From Acd1 sp049973945 (GTDB lineage: Archaea > Thermoproteota > Thermoprotei_A > Sulfolobales > Sulfolobaceae): a stretch of DNA of 11,965 bases. Positions 1 through 7,352 of the stretch are shown here, piece by piece. The notes under the pieces were generated by a model, which saw nothing but the letters and a program-made list of their open reading frames with translations, did not search any database and was not told where the DNA came from. Made by a program: the position numbers and the translations under genes. The DNA lies in assembly GCA_049973945.1 (NCBI GenBank), contig JBMFJH010000030.1:1-11965 (forward strand), read 5' to 3'. How positions within the stretch are numbered: position 1 is the first letter of the stretch; each line of letters opens with the position of its first letter.

Positions 1-46
1 ATAGCCCTTGTCCGTGAGAAGAGCCTTGAGGGTAGCAAGAGCGGAG

Positions 47-448
47 ATGGAGCAGTCGCTCCTCCTAGAGAAAAAATCCCCTGAACCGTCTGAAGATAGG
101 ATAGTAGGAAAACACGTTTTTGGAAACCTATACGGGATCCCGAGGGAAATAGCGGAGGACGAGAAACTCCTGTACGAGACCGTCAAGAAAGCTGTTGAAG
201 TGGCTAACATGAAGCTGGTCGAAATGAAGTCATGGAAGTTCGGAGGCAAGAAAGGAGGAGTGTCGGTGATAGCGCTAGTAGAGGAGAGCCACATAGCGGT
301 ACATACGTGGCTGGAGTACAACTACGCTACAGTGGACGTTTACACCTGTGGCGAGCACAGCGATCCCCAGAAAGCTTTCGACCTCATAGTATCGACGCTT
401 AAGCCTGTCAGGTACCAGATGTTCTACGCTGACAGGAGCTCAGAGTGA
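47..448 (+). CDS. SpeH-family pyruvoyl decarboxylase, probably arginine decarboxylase proenzyme
   Basis: A 133-residue member of the S-adenosylmethionine decarboxylase (SpeH) family. These small proenzymes cleave themselves at an internal serine to give beta and alpha chains, the serine becoming the pyruvoyl cofactor. Visible motifs: GKHVFGNLYG near residues 21-30, FGGKKGGVSV near 65-74, the cleavage motif EESH with Ser81, then HTW with His86, and VYTCGEH with Cys101 as the likely proton donor. In crenarchaea one paralog of this family decarboxylates arginine to agmatine, the first step of polyamine synthesis, and another decarboxylates AdoMet. I favour arginine decarboxylase because, as I recall, the gene beside the mevalonate cluster in S. 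solfataricus is the arginine-specific paralog; motifs alone do not prove it. I chose ATG 47 because it gives the usual family length; an in-frame TTG at 8 would add 13 residues. A T-rich run near 497-503 may end transcription. Confidence 0.88.
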   Translation: MEQSLLLEKKSPEPSEDRIVGKHVFGNLYGIPREIAEDEKLLYETVKKAVEVANMKLVEMKSWKFGGKKGGVSVIALVEESHIAVHTWLEYNYATVDVYTCGEHSDPQKAFDLIVSTLKPVRYQMFYADRSSE

Positions 449-668
449 GCTGGGAGTCGTCACCGATCGCGTTCGGACTCCTCATCACCAAGAGAGTTAT
501 TTTTGCCTGTAATCATCAAACTGGTCGGCGCAATGGTAATAAGCGTGGTGTTGAAAATCGTAGTAGAATTCTATGACTTCTAATTCGATAGACGCTTGTC
601 GATAGCGATTATAGACAGTAGTAGATCTTTTAACCGCAACTCCGCATAAGTTCAGTCCAGGTAAGACC
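449..668. other. Intergenic region between speH and the mevalonate operon
   Basis: A 220-bp gene-free stretch. It holds a T-rich run near 497-503 that may terminate speH transcription, a 10-bp palindrome TAGAATTCTA at 564-573, and the promoter of the mevalonate operon near 626-632. I found no convincing small gene, RNA gene or box C/D signature. Confidence 0.5.
624..634 (+). promoter_or_regulatory. TATA-like promoter of the mevalonate operon
   Basis: The sequence around CTTTTAA (626-632) resembles an archaeal TATA box. Transcription would start about 25 bp downstream (roughly 655), leaving a leader of about 14 nt before the TTG at 669. AGGT at 660-663 is a weak ribosome binding site five bases before that start. 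Called by eye. Confidence 0.5.
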
Positions 669-1715
669 TTGAATACCCCTGGCATTGTGGGCTGGGGAAG
701 TTACGCCCCGAAACCCAGGGTGAGGGTTTCCGAAATAGCGGCAATGTGGGGCTACGACCCTAAAGTCCCTAAAGCCTTAGGACTTGAAGAGAAAGCCGTT
801 CCAGAACCTGACGAGGACAGCACTACAATAGCGTGGGAAGCTATTAGGAACGCGTTGAAAAGAGCGAGGATCGACCCGTCGGAGATCGGACTAGTCCTGT
901 TCGGCTCCGAGTCCAAAGTTTACGCTGTGAAACCGACGTCTTCGATACTTCTCGACGCTTTCAAGATCTCAAGGAAATCGCTTACGGCAGACCTGGAGTT
1001 CGCGTGCAGGGCCGCCTCGGCTGGCCTGAGAATGGCGTCATCTATGGTGCAGTCAGGCCAAGTCAAGTACGCTTTAGTCGTGGGAGCTGACGTGGCTCAG
1101 TCCAACCCCGGCGACGTCTTGGAGCTCTCCTCAGGCGCTGGCGGAGTAGCGTTCGTTGTGGGGCCCTCTTCCGAGTCAGCCGCTATAATCGAGAACGCCT
1201 CCTCTTTCACCACAGACACGACCGACTTCTGGAGAAGGGACGGACAGCCCTATCCTCTCCACGGGGAAGGTTTCACGGGAGAACCGGCCTACTTTTACCA
1301 CATAGAGAACGCGATCAACGGACTTCTCGAGAAGGGCTACAGACTCTCTGACTTCGACTACTTCGTATTCCATCAGCCCAACGGGAAGTTCCCGTTACAG
1401 ATGGCTAAGAAGCTCGGAGTCCCAGAGGCTAAGGTGAAAGTAGGTCTAGTCGTGCCATACATTGGGAACCCGTACAACGCTTCAGCTCTAATGGGACTGG
1501 CGAAGGTTCTCGACGTGGCGAGGCCCGGCGAGCTGATACTGGTCGCGCCTTTCGGGAGCGGCGCGGGTAGCGACGCCTACGCCATAAGGGTAACCGACTT
1601 AATTCAAGAGAAGAGGAAGCTGGCCCCGCTGACGGAGTACTACCTCACCCAGAAGAAGTTGGTGAGTTACTCTTACTACAGCAAGAACGCGAACAGGCTT
1701 AAGGTGTACGAGTGA
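669..1715 (+). CDS. Archaeal hydroxymethylglutaryl-CoA synthase
   Basis: Condenses acetyl-CoA with acetoacetyl-CoA to HMG-CoA, the first committed step of the mevalonate pathway to isoprenoid lipids. The 348-residue length matches archaeal HMG-CoA synthases. The N-terminal GIVGWGSYAPK is typical of the family. The catalytic triad is visible: Glu82 in GSES, nucleophile Cys113 in LEFACRAASAG, and His235 in FHQPNGK. Further thiolase-fold motifs are GNPYNAS near 267-273 and FGSGAGSDAY near 295-304. The start is TTG; the family N-terminus begins right there and no ATG lies close by. The stop overlaps the start of the thiolase-like gene, so the two are co-transcribed and probably translationally coupled. 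In Methanothermococcus, HMG-CoA synthase forms a complex with an acetoacetyl-CoA thiolase and a DUF35 protein; the same three genes stand here in a row. Confidence 0.96.
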   Translation: MNTPGIVGWGSYAPKPRVRVSEIAAMWGYDPKVPKALGLEEKAVPEPDEDSTTIAWEAIRNALKRARIDPSEIGLVLFGSESKVYAVKPTSSILLDAFKISRKSLTADLEFACRAASAGLRMASSMVQSGQVKYALVVGADVAQSNPGDVLELSSGAGGVAFVVGPSSESAAIIENASSFTTDTTDFWRRDGQPYPLHGEGFTGEPAYFYHIENAINGLLEKGYRLSDFDYFVFHQPNGKFPLQMAKKLGVPEAKVKVGLVVPYIGNPYNASALMGLAKVLDVARPGELILVAPFGSGAGSDAYAIRVTDLIQEKRKLAPLTEYYLTQKKLVSYSYYSKNANRLKVYE

Positions 1716-2803
1716 TGGTCTCCGTTGTAGGATCCTCTCTGATTCCCGTGGATAGGTACTACGAGAGCTCCCTCGAGGAGCTGGCGTTCGAGGCTTACAA
1801 AGGGCTTCTCCTGGAGTTAAAGGACAGACCTAAGGTAGACGTGGTCGTAGTCGCGTCGACCTACCCGGAGGTCACGTCCAACTCGGTTAACGTCGCAATG
1901 AAAATAGCTGGCTACTTGGGCCAGCAGGGTTCCTCTGTAATGAGGGTCGAAGCCGGAGAGGCCGGAGGAGCCGCAATAACGACGGCTTTCGCTCTGGTGA
2001 AGTCCGGAGTCGCTAAGTCAGTCCTACTCGTGGGAGTAGAGAAATTGGCCGACCAGCACGGCAAGACCGTTCAGGACTACCTCGCGAGGGGGTTAAGCTA
2101 CAGGGACTACTTAGCCGGTTTGATGCCAGTCCACTACGCGGCGCTGATGATGAAGAAATACATGGAAACTTACGGTGTGAGTTACGACTATTTCACGAAT
2201 TGGCCGGTCAAAATGCACCTCTACGCCTCAGAGAACCCCCTCGCCATGCTGAAGTTCAAAGTGACCCCAGAGCAGGTGAAGGAGTCCTCAGTAATCTCAG
2301 ACCCGATTCGGTTGTACGACACGGGAGCGAGGGGGGACGGAGCGGCGGCCGTTTTATTGACTAGCGACGACCTAGCGAGGAAGTACTCGGATGAAGTAGT
2401 CAAGCTGGAAACTGCGACGGGGTCTTCCGGAGACCTGGAGGTCAGCGTGTCGTCTAGCGCGGTGAGGAGCTTATCACTTAAGTTGGGAGACTCCCTGAAG
2501 GACTACTACTTGCAAATACACGACTCCTACAGCGTGACTGCGGCGATAGAGCTGGAAGACCTGGGAGTTCTGCCCAGGGGCAAGTCGTTGAACGAGATCG
2601 ATTCGATCGAGGTGAACTTCGAAGGGGGCCTCAAGGCGAGGGGGTACCCAGGAGGAGCGACAGCTGTATACCAACTGGCCGAGAGCTACTTACAGCTCAC
2701 CCACAAGTTCAAGGGCAAGAAGACGACGAAAGAGAGAGCCCTGATCCTAAGCACCGACGAACTCCTGACCGCAGCTTACGGAATTAAGGTGGTGAGGGCA
2801 TGA
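1715..2803 (+). CDS. Thiolase-superfamily protein lacking the catalytic Cys and His (pseudo-thiolase)
   Basis: A 362-residue protein with the full-length layout of archaeal SCP2-type thiolases, and the place in the operon normally held by acetoacetyl-CoA thiolase. Conserved framework: RVEA near 78-81, VLLVGVEKL near 103-111, KFKVTPEQV near 180-188, DGAAAVL near 207-213, IHDSYSV with His269, and GGLKARGYPGGAT near 304-316. The key residues are changed. The nucleophile position (RVEAxCASG in active enzymes) reads RVEAGEAGG with Glu82, the GHP histidine is Tyr311 (GYP), and the C-terminal glycine-rich NxGGTG motif is not seen. The protein has no cysteine anywhere, so normal thiolase chemistry looks impossible. 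It may be a structural partner of the HMG-CoA synthase/DUF35 complex. ATG 1715 overlaps the upstream TGA; a GTG at 1712 is an alternative. GGTG at 1703-1706 is a plausible ribosome binding site. Confidence 0.9.
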   Translation: MVSVVGSSLIPVDRYYESSLEELAFEAYKGLLLELKDRPKVDVVVVASTYPEVTSNSVNVAMKIAGYLGQQGSSVMRVEAGEAGGAAITTAFALVKSGVAKSVLLVGVEKLADQHGKTVQDYLARGLSYRDYLAGLMPVHYAALMMKKYMETYGVSYDYFTNWPVKMHLYASENPLAMLKFKVTPEQVKESSVISDPIRLYDTGARGDGAAAVLLTSDDLARKYSDEVVKLETATGSSGDLEVSVSSSAVRSLSLKLGDSLKDYYLQIHDSYSVTAAIELEDLGVLPRGKSLNEIDSIEVNFEGGLKARGYPGGATAVYQLAESYLQLTHKFKGKKTTKERALILSTDELLTAAYGIKVVRA

Positions 2804-3201
2804 AGGTCTACCCTCCGCAGACTTGGAGGATTAAGGACGACCTTTACTCGATTACCTTAGCGAAGTGTGAGGACTGCGGAGACATCAGCTACCCCTACAG
2901 GCCCGTTTGCAGGAAATGCGGCTCCATGAGGATAACCAGGGTAACCGGTTCGGGCTACGGCACTTTGGTGAGATTCACGGTGAGCTATCAACACAGGGAA
3001 GGGTATGAAAAACTGTCCCCGATGATCGTCGGCACAGTGCTGCTGGACGAGGGAGTAGAAATAGTCGCCCAAATTGCGGCCGACCCGGACGAGCTGAAAC
3101 CCGGGATGAGAGTTCAGGCCACCTTAAGGAGGTACGTCGCGGACTCCTACAACGGGTTGATCGTATATGGCCTCAAGTTCAGACCTGCAGACAAGGATTG
3201 A
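2800..3201 (+). CDS. DUF35 (Zn-ribbon plus OB-fold) acyl-CoA-binding partner protein
   Basis: A 133-residue DUF35-family protein. A rubredoxin-like zinc ribbon comes first, with CEDC (Cys23, Cys26) and CRKC (Cys37, Cys40), followed by an OB-fold domain from about residue 48 (GYGTLVRFTVSYQ) to the end. In the methanogen thiolase/HMG-CoA synthase complex the DUF35 protein bridges the two enzymes and helps form a shared CoA channel; here it follows both genes directly, which suggests the same structural role. Its ATG overlaps the stop of the thiolase-like gene as ATGA, and GGTGAG at 2791-2796 is a strong ribosome binding site. The next gene starts inside its 3' end. It has no expected catalytic activity of its own. 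Confidence 0.93.
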   Translation: MKVYPPQTWRIKDDLYSITLAKCEDCGDISYPYRPVCRKCGSMRITRVTGSGYGTLVRFTVSYQHREGYEKLSPMIVGTVLLDEGVEIVAQIAADPDELKPGMRVQATLRRYVADSYNGLIVYGLKFRPADKD

Positions 3202-4420
3202 CGAAGTAGTCGAGAAGCTGGTCAAGGGAGAGCTGGACTTCCATAAGGTAGACGAGTTACTTGAAGGCAACGCAGCCGTCCTCGCAAGAAGGCTGGCCAT
3301 AGAGAGGCTTACAGGGACTAAGTTGCCCAATATTGGCTCCACCGTGATCGACTACGAGGGGATCAAGAACAGGAACGCCGAGAACGTCATAGGGGCCGTA
3401 CAAGTACCCGTAGGCGTAGTTGGGCCCCTAGAGGTCAGGGGAGACTACGCGAAGGGCAGGTTTTACGTCCCGCTGGCCACAACCGAAGGGGCTTTGATTG
3501 CCAGCGTCAACAGGGGGGCCAAAGCGGTAACGCTGAGCGGAGGGGCGAGGGTTAAGATAATCCACGACGGGATGGCCAGGGCCCCGGTCTTCGCCCTTGA
3601 CAACATTGACGAGGTGGCGGAGTTCCTCTCGTGGGTTGAGGCGAACTTCCAGGAGATTAAGAAAGTGGCGGAGAGCACCACGTCCCACGGCAAGTTAATG
3701 AGGGTAGAACCGTTCGTCCTGGGAAACAACGTCTGGTTGAGGATGGTCTACGAGACGGGAGACGCCATGGGCATGAACATGGCAACTATAGCGAGCGAAG
3801 CTGTGTGCAACTACATCGAGGAGAAGTTCCCGAAGGCCAGGTGCGTCGCCGTGAGCGGGAACATGTGCAGCGACAAGAAGCAGTCCTCCATTAACGTCCT
3901 GCACGGCAGGGGCAAAACCGTAGTTGCAGAGGCGTTAATCCCTCACGAGGTAATGGGCAAGGCCCTGAAGTCCGACGCCACGTTGATTCACGAGGTCAAC
4001 CTCAGGAAGAACTGGCTGGGCGGAGCTAGGGCTGGCACTATCTATCAGTTCAACGCGCACTTCGCCAACATAGTGGCTGCGATATTCCTCGCCACAGGAC
4101 AAGACATGGCCCAGGTGGTGGAGAGCTCGATGGGATACACCTGGACCGAGGTCAGGGAGAAAGGGCTGTACATAAGCGTGACCCTTACCTCGCTAGAAGT
4201 GGGAACCGTGGGAGGAGGAACCAGGCTTCCAACCCAAAGGGAGGCACTCTCCATAATGGGGGTTTACGGGAGCGGTGATCCTCCTGGTACTAACGCGAAG
4301 AAGTTCGCGGAAATAGTGGCTGCGACCGTGCTGGCCGGAGAGCTGAACCTCCTGGCGGCTTTAGCCAACAAGGAGTTGGGAAGAGCCCACAAGAGACTGG
4401 GTAGGGGGGCAAAGAGCTAA
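3167..4420 (+). CDS. Hydroxymethylglutaryl-CoA reductase (class I, NADPH type)
   Basis: Reduces HMG-CoA to mevalonate, the rate-setting step towards archaeal isoprenoid lipids. The 417 residues match class I archaeal enzymes without the eukaryotic membrane domain; I see no membrane segment. Motifs: ENVIGAVQVPVGVVGPL at 72-88, catalytic Glu108 in TTEGAL, cofactor-site DAMGMNMAT at 199-207, catalytic Lys237 in SDKKQ, catalytic Asp313 in GQDMAQ, GTVGGGTRLPTQ at 346-357, and the late catalytic His408 in GRAHKR. The ATG lies 35 bp inside the DUF35 gene, an unusually long overlap, preceded by GGTTGATC, which resembles a ribosome binding site. A related enzyme I recall begins around residue 10-12, so the first ten residues are less certain. 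It closes the mevalonate operon; a T-run near 4430-4436 may terminate it. Confidence 0.96.
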   Translation: MASSSDLQTRIDEVVEKLVKGELDFHKVDELLEGNAAVLARRLAIERLTGTKLPNIGSTVIDYEGIKNRNAENVIGAVQVPVGVVGPLEVRGDYAKGRFYVPLATTEGALIASVNRGAKAVTLSGGARVKIIHDGMARAPVFALDNIDEVAEFLSWVEANFQEIKKVAESTTSHGKLMRVEPFVLGNNVWLRMVYETGDAMGMNMATIASEAVCNYIEEKFPKARCVAVSGNMCSDKKQSSINVLHGRGKTVVAEALIPHEVMGKALKSDATLIHEVNLRKNWLGGARAGTIYQFNAHFANIVAAIFLATGQDMAQVVESSMGYTWTEVREKGLYISVTLTSLEVGTVGGGTRLPTQREALSIMGVYGSGDPPGTNAKKFAEIVAATVLAGELNLLAALANKELGRAHKRLGRGAKS

Positions 4421-4428
4421 GTGGCAGG

Positions 4429-4437
4429 CTTTTTCTG
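4429..4437 (+). terminator. T-rich putative terminator after HMG-CoA reductase
   Basis: A run of five T residues lies about ten bases after the HMG-CoA reductase stop. Archaeal termination mostly depends on T-runs without hairpins, so this is a reasonable end for the mevalonate operon. Evidence is base composition only. Confidence 0.35.
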
Positions 4438-4566
4438 AACTTACCGGCTGAAATTCTACAATTCCATGAATATATATGAAATTTTTCGCGTGAATAGATT
4501 TTAATGACCTGTCCCGCTAGGAAAGCGGTTTCGAAGACTTAGGGTAGGACTACTTAGACCTTATGA

Positions 4567-4577
4567 AAGCTTAAATG
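4567..4577 (+). promoter_or_regulatory. TATA box of glyA (leaderless-type promoter)
   Basis: GCTTAAAT at 4569-4576 is centred about 27 bp before the glyA ATG at 4600. This is the spacing expected if transcription starts at the ATG itself, so glyA probably yields a leaderless mRNA, as is common for first genes in Sulfolobales. No ribosome binding site is seen just upstream, which fits. Confidence 0.6.
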
Positions 4578-4599
4578 AGACGTAAGAGGTTTTATCCCA

Positions 4600-5889
4600 A
4601 TGCAGATACCTCAAGAGCTCCAAAAGGTCATAGACTTAACGAGGGAACAGAACCGTTGGAGAAGGACAGAGACGCTGAACCTGATAGCCTCCGAGAACGT
4701 GATGAGCCCGTTAGCCGAGAGCGTTTACATGAGCGACTTCATGTCGAGGTACGCCGAGGGACTGCCTTTCAAGAGGTACTATCAGGGAACCAAGTACATC
4801 GACGAGCTGGAGCAAATGACGAACCAACTGCTCGCTGAGATCACGAAAGCGAAGCACGCCGACATAAGGCCGATAGCTGGGACGATCGCTAACGCGGCCG
4901 TCTTCAGGGTGCTGGCAGACCCAGGCGATAAGGCGTTGATCGCGCCTGTGCAGGCGGGCTCGCACGTGAGCCACACTAAGTTCGGGACGTTGGGCGCGCT
5001 CGGGATACAGCACATAGAGATGCCTTACGACGAGGAGAGGATGAACGTCGACGTAGACAAGGCAATCAAGATGATAGAGGAGGTCAAGCCCAGATTCATA
5101 GTCCTGGGAGGCTCGCTTTACCTCTTCCCCCACCCCTTGAAGGAGCTCGAGCCACACGCCCACGCGGTAGGAGCTAAAGTCGTATATGACGCGGCTCACG
5201 TTTACGGCTTAATAGTAGGGGGTCAGTGGCACAACCCTCTGGAAGAGGGAGCGGACTTCCTCACGGCCTCGACACACAAGACCTTCCCAGGGCCTCAAGG
5301 AGGCGTAGTTCTGTCGAACAACGACGAGTTGTTCAAGAAGGTGCAGAAGACTGTGTTCCCCTGGTGGGTGAGCAACCATCACCTCCACAGGATCCCGGCG
5401 ACGGCGGTCACTGCCATTGAGATGAAGTACTTCGGGCAGGATTACGCGACGCAGATAGTCAGGAACTCGAAAGCGTTGGCTGAAGCCTTAGCCACTGAAG
5501 GCTTCAAAGTGATAGGCGAGCACCTAGGCTACACTAGAAGTCACCAGGTGGCGGTCGACGTTAGGAACTTAGGAGGCGGAGCTAAATGCGCTAAGATGCT
5601 GGAGGACGCCAACATAATAGTGAACAAGAACCTCCTCCCCCACGACCCGCCGAGCGCGGTCAATGACCCCAGCGGGTTGAGGATCGGAGTCCAGGAGATG
5701 ACGAGGTACGGGATGAAGGAGGGAGAGATGCAGGAGATCGCGAGGCTCATGAGAATGGTCTTGATCGACAAAAGGGACGTTAATGAGGTTAAGAGAAAAG
5801 TGATAGAGTTCAGGAAGGACTTCCTCAAGGTAAAGTACACGTTCGACGTAGTCCCAGAAAGCCCGTTGAAGATTCCTATGCTAATCTGA
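4600..5889 (+). CDS. glyA: Serine hydroxymethyltransferase
   Basis: A PLP-dependent enzyme interconverting serine and glycine while passing the one-carbon unit to a pterin carrier; in archaea the carrier is a modified tetrahydropterin rather than folate. The 429-residue length is typical. Motifs: NLIASENVMS at 27-36, RYYQGTKYID at 59-68 (active-site YYxG loop), KVVYDAAHVYGL at 193-204 with PLP-contacting Asp197 and His200, and TASTHKTFPGPQGG at 222-235 with the Schiff-base Lys227. C-terminal RIGVQEMTRYGM supplies the substrate-carboxylate arginine. It follows the mevalonate operon on the same strand after 179 bp but has its own promoter, so it is probably a separate unit. It faces the usp gene tail to tail with only about 20 bp between them. 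Confidence 0.97.
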   Translation: MQIPQELQKVIDLTREQNRWRRTETLNLIASENVMSPLAESVYMSDFMSRYAEGLPFKRYYQGTKYIDELEQMTNQLLAEITKAKHADIRPIAGTIANAAVFRVLADPGDKALIAPVQAGSHVSHTKFGTLGALGIQHIEMPYDEERMNVDVDKAIKMIEEVKPRFIVLGGSLYLFPHPLKELEPHAHAVGAKVVYDAAHVYGLIVGGQWHNPLEEGADFLTASTHKTFPGPQGGVVLSNNDELFKKVQKTVFPWWVSNHHLHRIPATAVTAIEMKYFGQDYATQIVRNSKALAEALATEGFKVIGEHLGYTRSHQVAVDVRNLGGGAKCAKMLEDANIIVNKNLLPHDPPSAVNDPSGLRIGVQEMTRYGMKEGEMQEIARLMRMVLIDKRDVNEVKRKVIEFRKDFLKVKYTFDVVPESPLKIPMLI

Positions 5890-5908
5890 ACCAGAAGACT
5901 TGTTTTCT

Positions 5909-6325
5909 TTACCTTATTATTATCACAGTACCGGGGAATTCTAATGCGAGAGATAGAGCTACCGAACCTATGACCCTCGTCGTGCTTAACGAGTTGCCCT
6001 TTGAGCCTACGATAACTGCGTCGAACTCCCCCTCATCTAGCGCCTTCAGTATCTCGTTGACTACACTGCTTTCGCTCGGGTCGAAACGCCTCACGGTAAA
6101 CTTGGCCTCGCTGAATATCTTAAGCGCCTCCCCTTTTACCCTCTCGGCGTCGTTACAAACGTCACATACGTAAATAGCGTGAACCTCCGACCCGTATCTG
6201 TAGCTGAAGTCCTTAGCTAAGGCTAGGGCCTTCTTGGAGAGGCCTGAACCGTCAAACGGCACAAGGATTTTCCTGAACCAAAAACTGACGCTGTAAGTTG
6301 GTTCCTTTAGTTCCTCCTCACTCAA
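5909..6325 (-). CDS. Universal stress protein (UspA family, ATP-binding type)
   Basis: A small cytoplasmic alpha/beta nucleotide-binding protein of 138 residues. FRKILVPFDGSG at 17-28 is the usual first strand and ATP-contacting Asp25. Near the C-terminus the spacing G107-xx-G110-x9-G120-Ser121 fits the ATP-binding Usp motif G-2x-G-9x-G-S/T, so this is the ATP-binding subtype. Family members respond to stress or energy state, but the specific role is unknown. The start is TTG 6325, overlapping the gap stop by a few bases; no other start codon lies before the conserved FRKILVP, giving a tail of about 16 residues longer than usual. It is the last gene of pgk-gap-usp, so its expression is probably tied to central carbon metabolism. 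Confidence 0.92.
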   Translation of the reverse strand: MSEEELKEPTYSVSFWFRKILVPFDGSGLSKKALALAKDFSYRYGSEVHAIYVCDVCNDAERVKGEALKIFSEAKFTVRRFDPSESSVVNEILKALDEGEFDAVIVGSKGNSLSTTRVIGSVALSLALEFPGTVIIIR

Positions 6326-7352
6326 CTAATGCCCCCTTCATTATTTGGAGCGTCGCGTTTGTAACCTTTATGGACTCCTCAGCCGACGCCAACCCCTTTA
6401 CTGCCCTTATGGCGTCTATGTTCTCGGGGACGACTATCGACTCCTGGTGGACGGCGTAAATGAGGAACAGCTCGTTGTTGTTCACGTATACGGAGTCCTC
6501 GAACACCAGCACTTCCGGCAAGTCGTTCCTATAGCGTCCCATGTCCCTAACGTATTCTATCGCCTCTGCGGTGGAAGAGATCCCCGCCTTCTTCGACTGG
6601 ACTGTGACTATCCTCGGCGTGCTCCGCAGAGCGTCTATCACTTGCTCCCTCTTGACCGGGCCAGAGAGCGTGACGTTCATAGTGTGGACGTGCATTAGTG
6701 TCGTAGGGACGACTACGGCCATCGTTATTATATCGAGACCCTTGAAGACAGTCTGAACGTCCTTGGCGTGGTGGCTCGGAATGGAAGTAGAGTCGAGGAC
6801 GATCGAATTAATGGGCCCCCTCTTGACTTCCTTAGGGTCGGCAGCCCTCCTAACAACCACTCCCCTCGCCTTGACCACAGGGGCTACCTTGGAGTTTAGC
6901 GTGCAGAGTACCCTCAGCATCCCGGTCGTGTTGCACGAGACGACCCTCACGTAGTTCTTGTTCAGCGCCTCGTCGTAATTGCAGAGCGCGGAGAACGAGA
7001 CTTCGGCTACGTCAGCCTTCTCGCCTCCTTGGAATATGGCCTTCTTGCCCAATTTGACGTACTTAGGCTTGTACTCCGCTCCTACTCCGTTCGGTGTCGC
7101 GTCGACTATTATGTCTGCTTGTTTGAACATCTCTTCGATAGTTCCAGCTACTGGTACCCCAACCTGCTTGAACTTCTCAAGCTCCGAGTCGGGGACGTAG
7201 AGCTTTATCCCTTTCTTAACGGCACTCCACGCCTCGTAGTTGGGGCTCGTCTTTGAAACGCCAATCAACTCCATGTCGGGCTGTAGCCTTATGGCGTCAG
7301 CGACCCTCTTGCCGATCGTCCCGTAGCCGTTCACAGCTACTTTGACCTTCAC
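6318..7352 (-). CDS. gap: Glyceraldehyde-3-phosphate dehydrogenase, archaeal phosphorylating type
   Basis: Interconverts glyceraldehyde-3-phosphate and 1,3-bisphosphoglycerate with NAD(P); in Sulfolobales the enzyme pair with phosphoglycerate kinase is thought to work mainly in the gluconeogenic direction. The 344-residue length matches the archaeal type. Motifs: Rossmann VNGYGTIGKRV at 7-17, DATPNGVG at 84-91, catalytic Cys140 in SCNTTG, SHHAKDV at 193-199 and HVHTMNVT at 221-228, which hold the candidate catalytic histidines. The start is GTG 7352, overlapping the pgk stop as GTGA, so gap is translationally coupled to pgk. Usp follows with a short overlap. Confidence 0.97.
   Translation of the reverse strand: MKVKVAVNGYGTIGKRVADAIRLQPDMELIGVSKTSPNYEAWSAVKKGIKLYVPDSELEKFKQVGVPVAGTIEEMFKQADIIVDATPNGVGAEYKPKYVKLGKKAIFQGGEKADVAEVSFSALCNYDEALNKNYVRVVSCNTTGMLRVLCTLNSKVAPVVKARGVVVRRAADPKEVKRGPINSIVLDSTSIPSHHAKDVQTVFKGLDIITMAVVVPTTLMHVHTMNVTLSGPVKREQVIDALRSTPRIVTVQSKKAGISSTAEAIEYVRDMGRYRNDLPEVLVFEDSVYVNNNELFLIYAVHQESIVVPENIDAIRAVKGLASAEESIKVTNATLQIMKGALVE

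Noticed and set aside
497..685. 62-codon minus-strand frame between speH and HMG-CoA synthase
   Set aside because: No domain, unusual composition rich in Tyr/His/Arg, no promoter or ribosome site, and it runs into the start of HMG-CoA synthase.
4711..5199. 162-codon open frame on the minus strand inside glyA
   Set aside because: It is fully antisense to the well-supported glyA gene, has no recognisable domain, and its amino acid make-up looks like a by-product of GC-rich codon use on the real strand.
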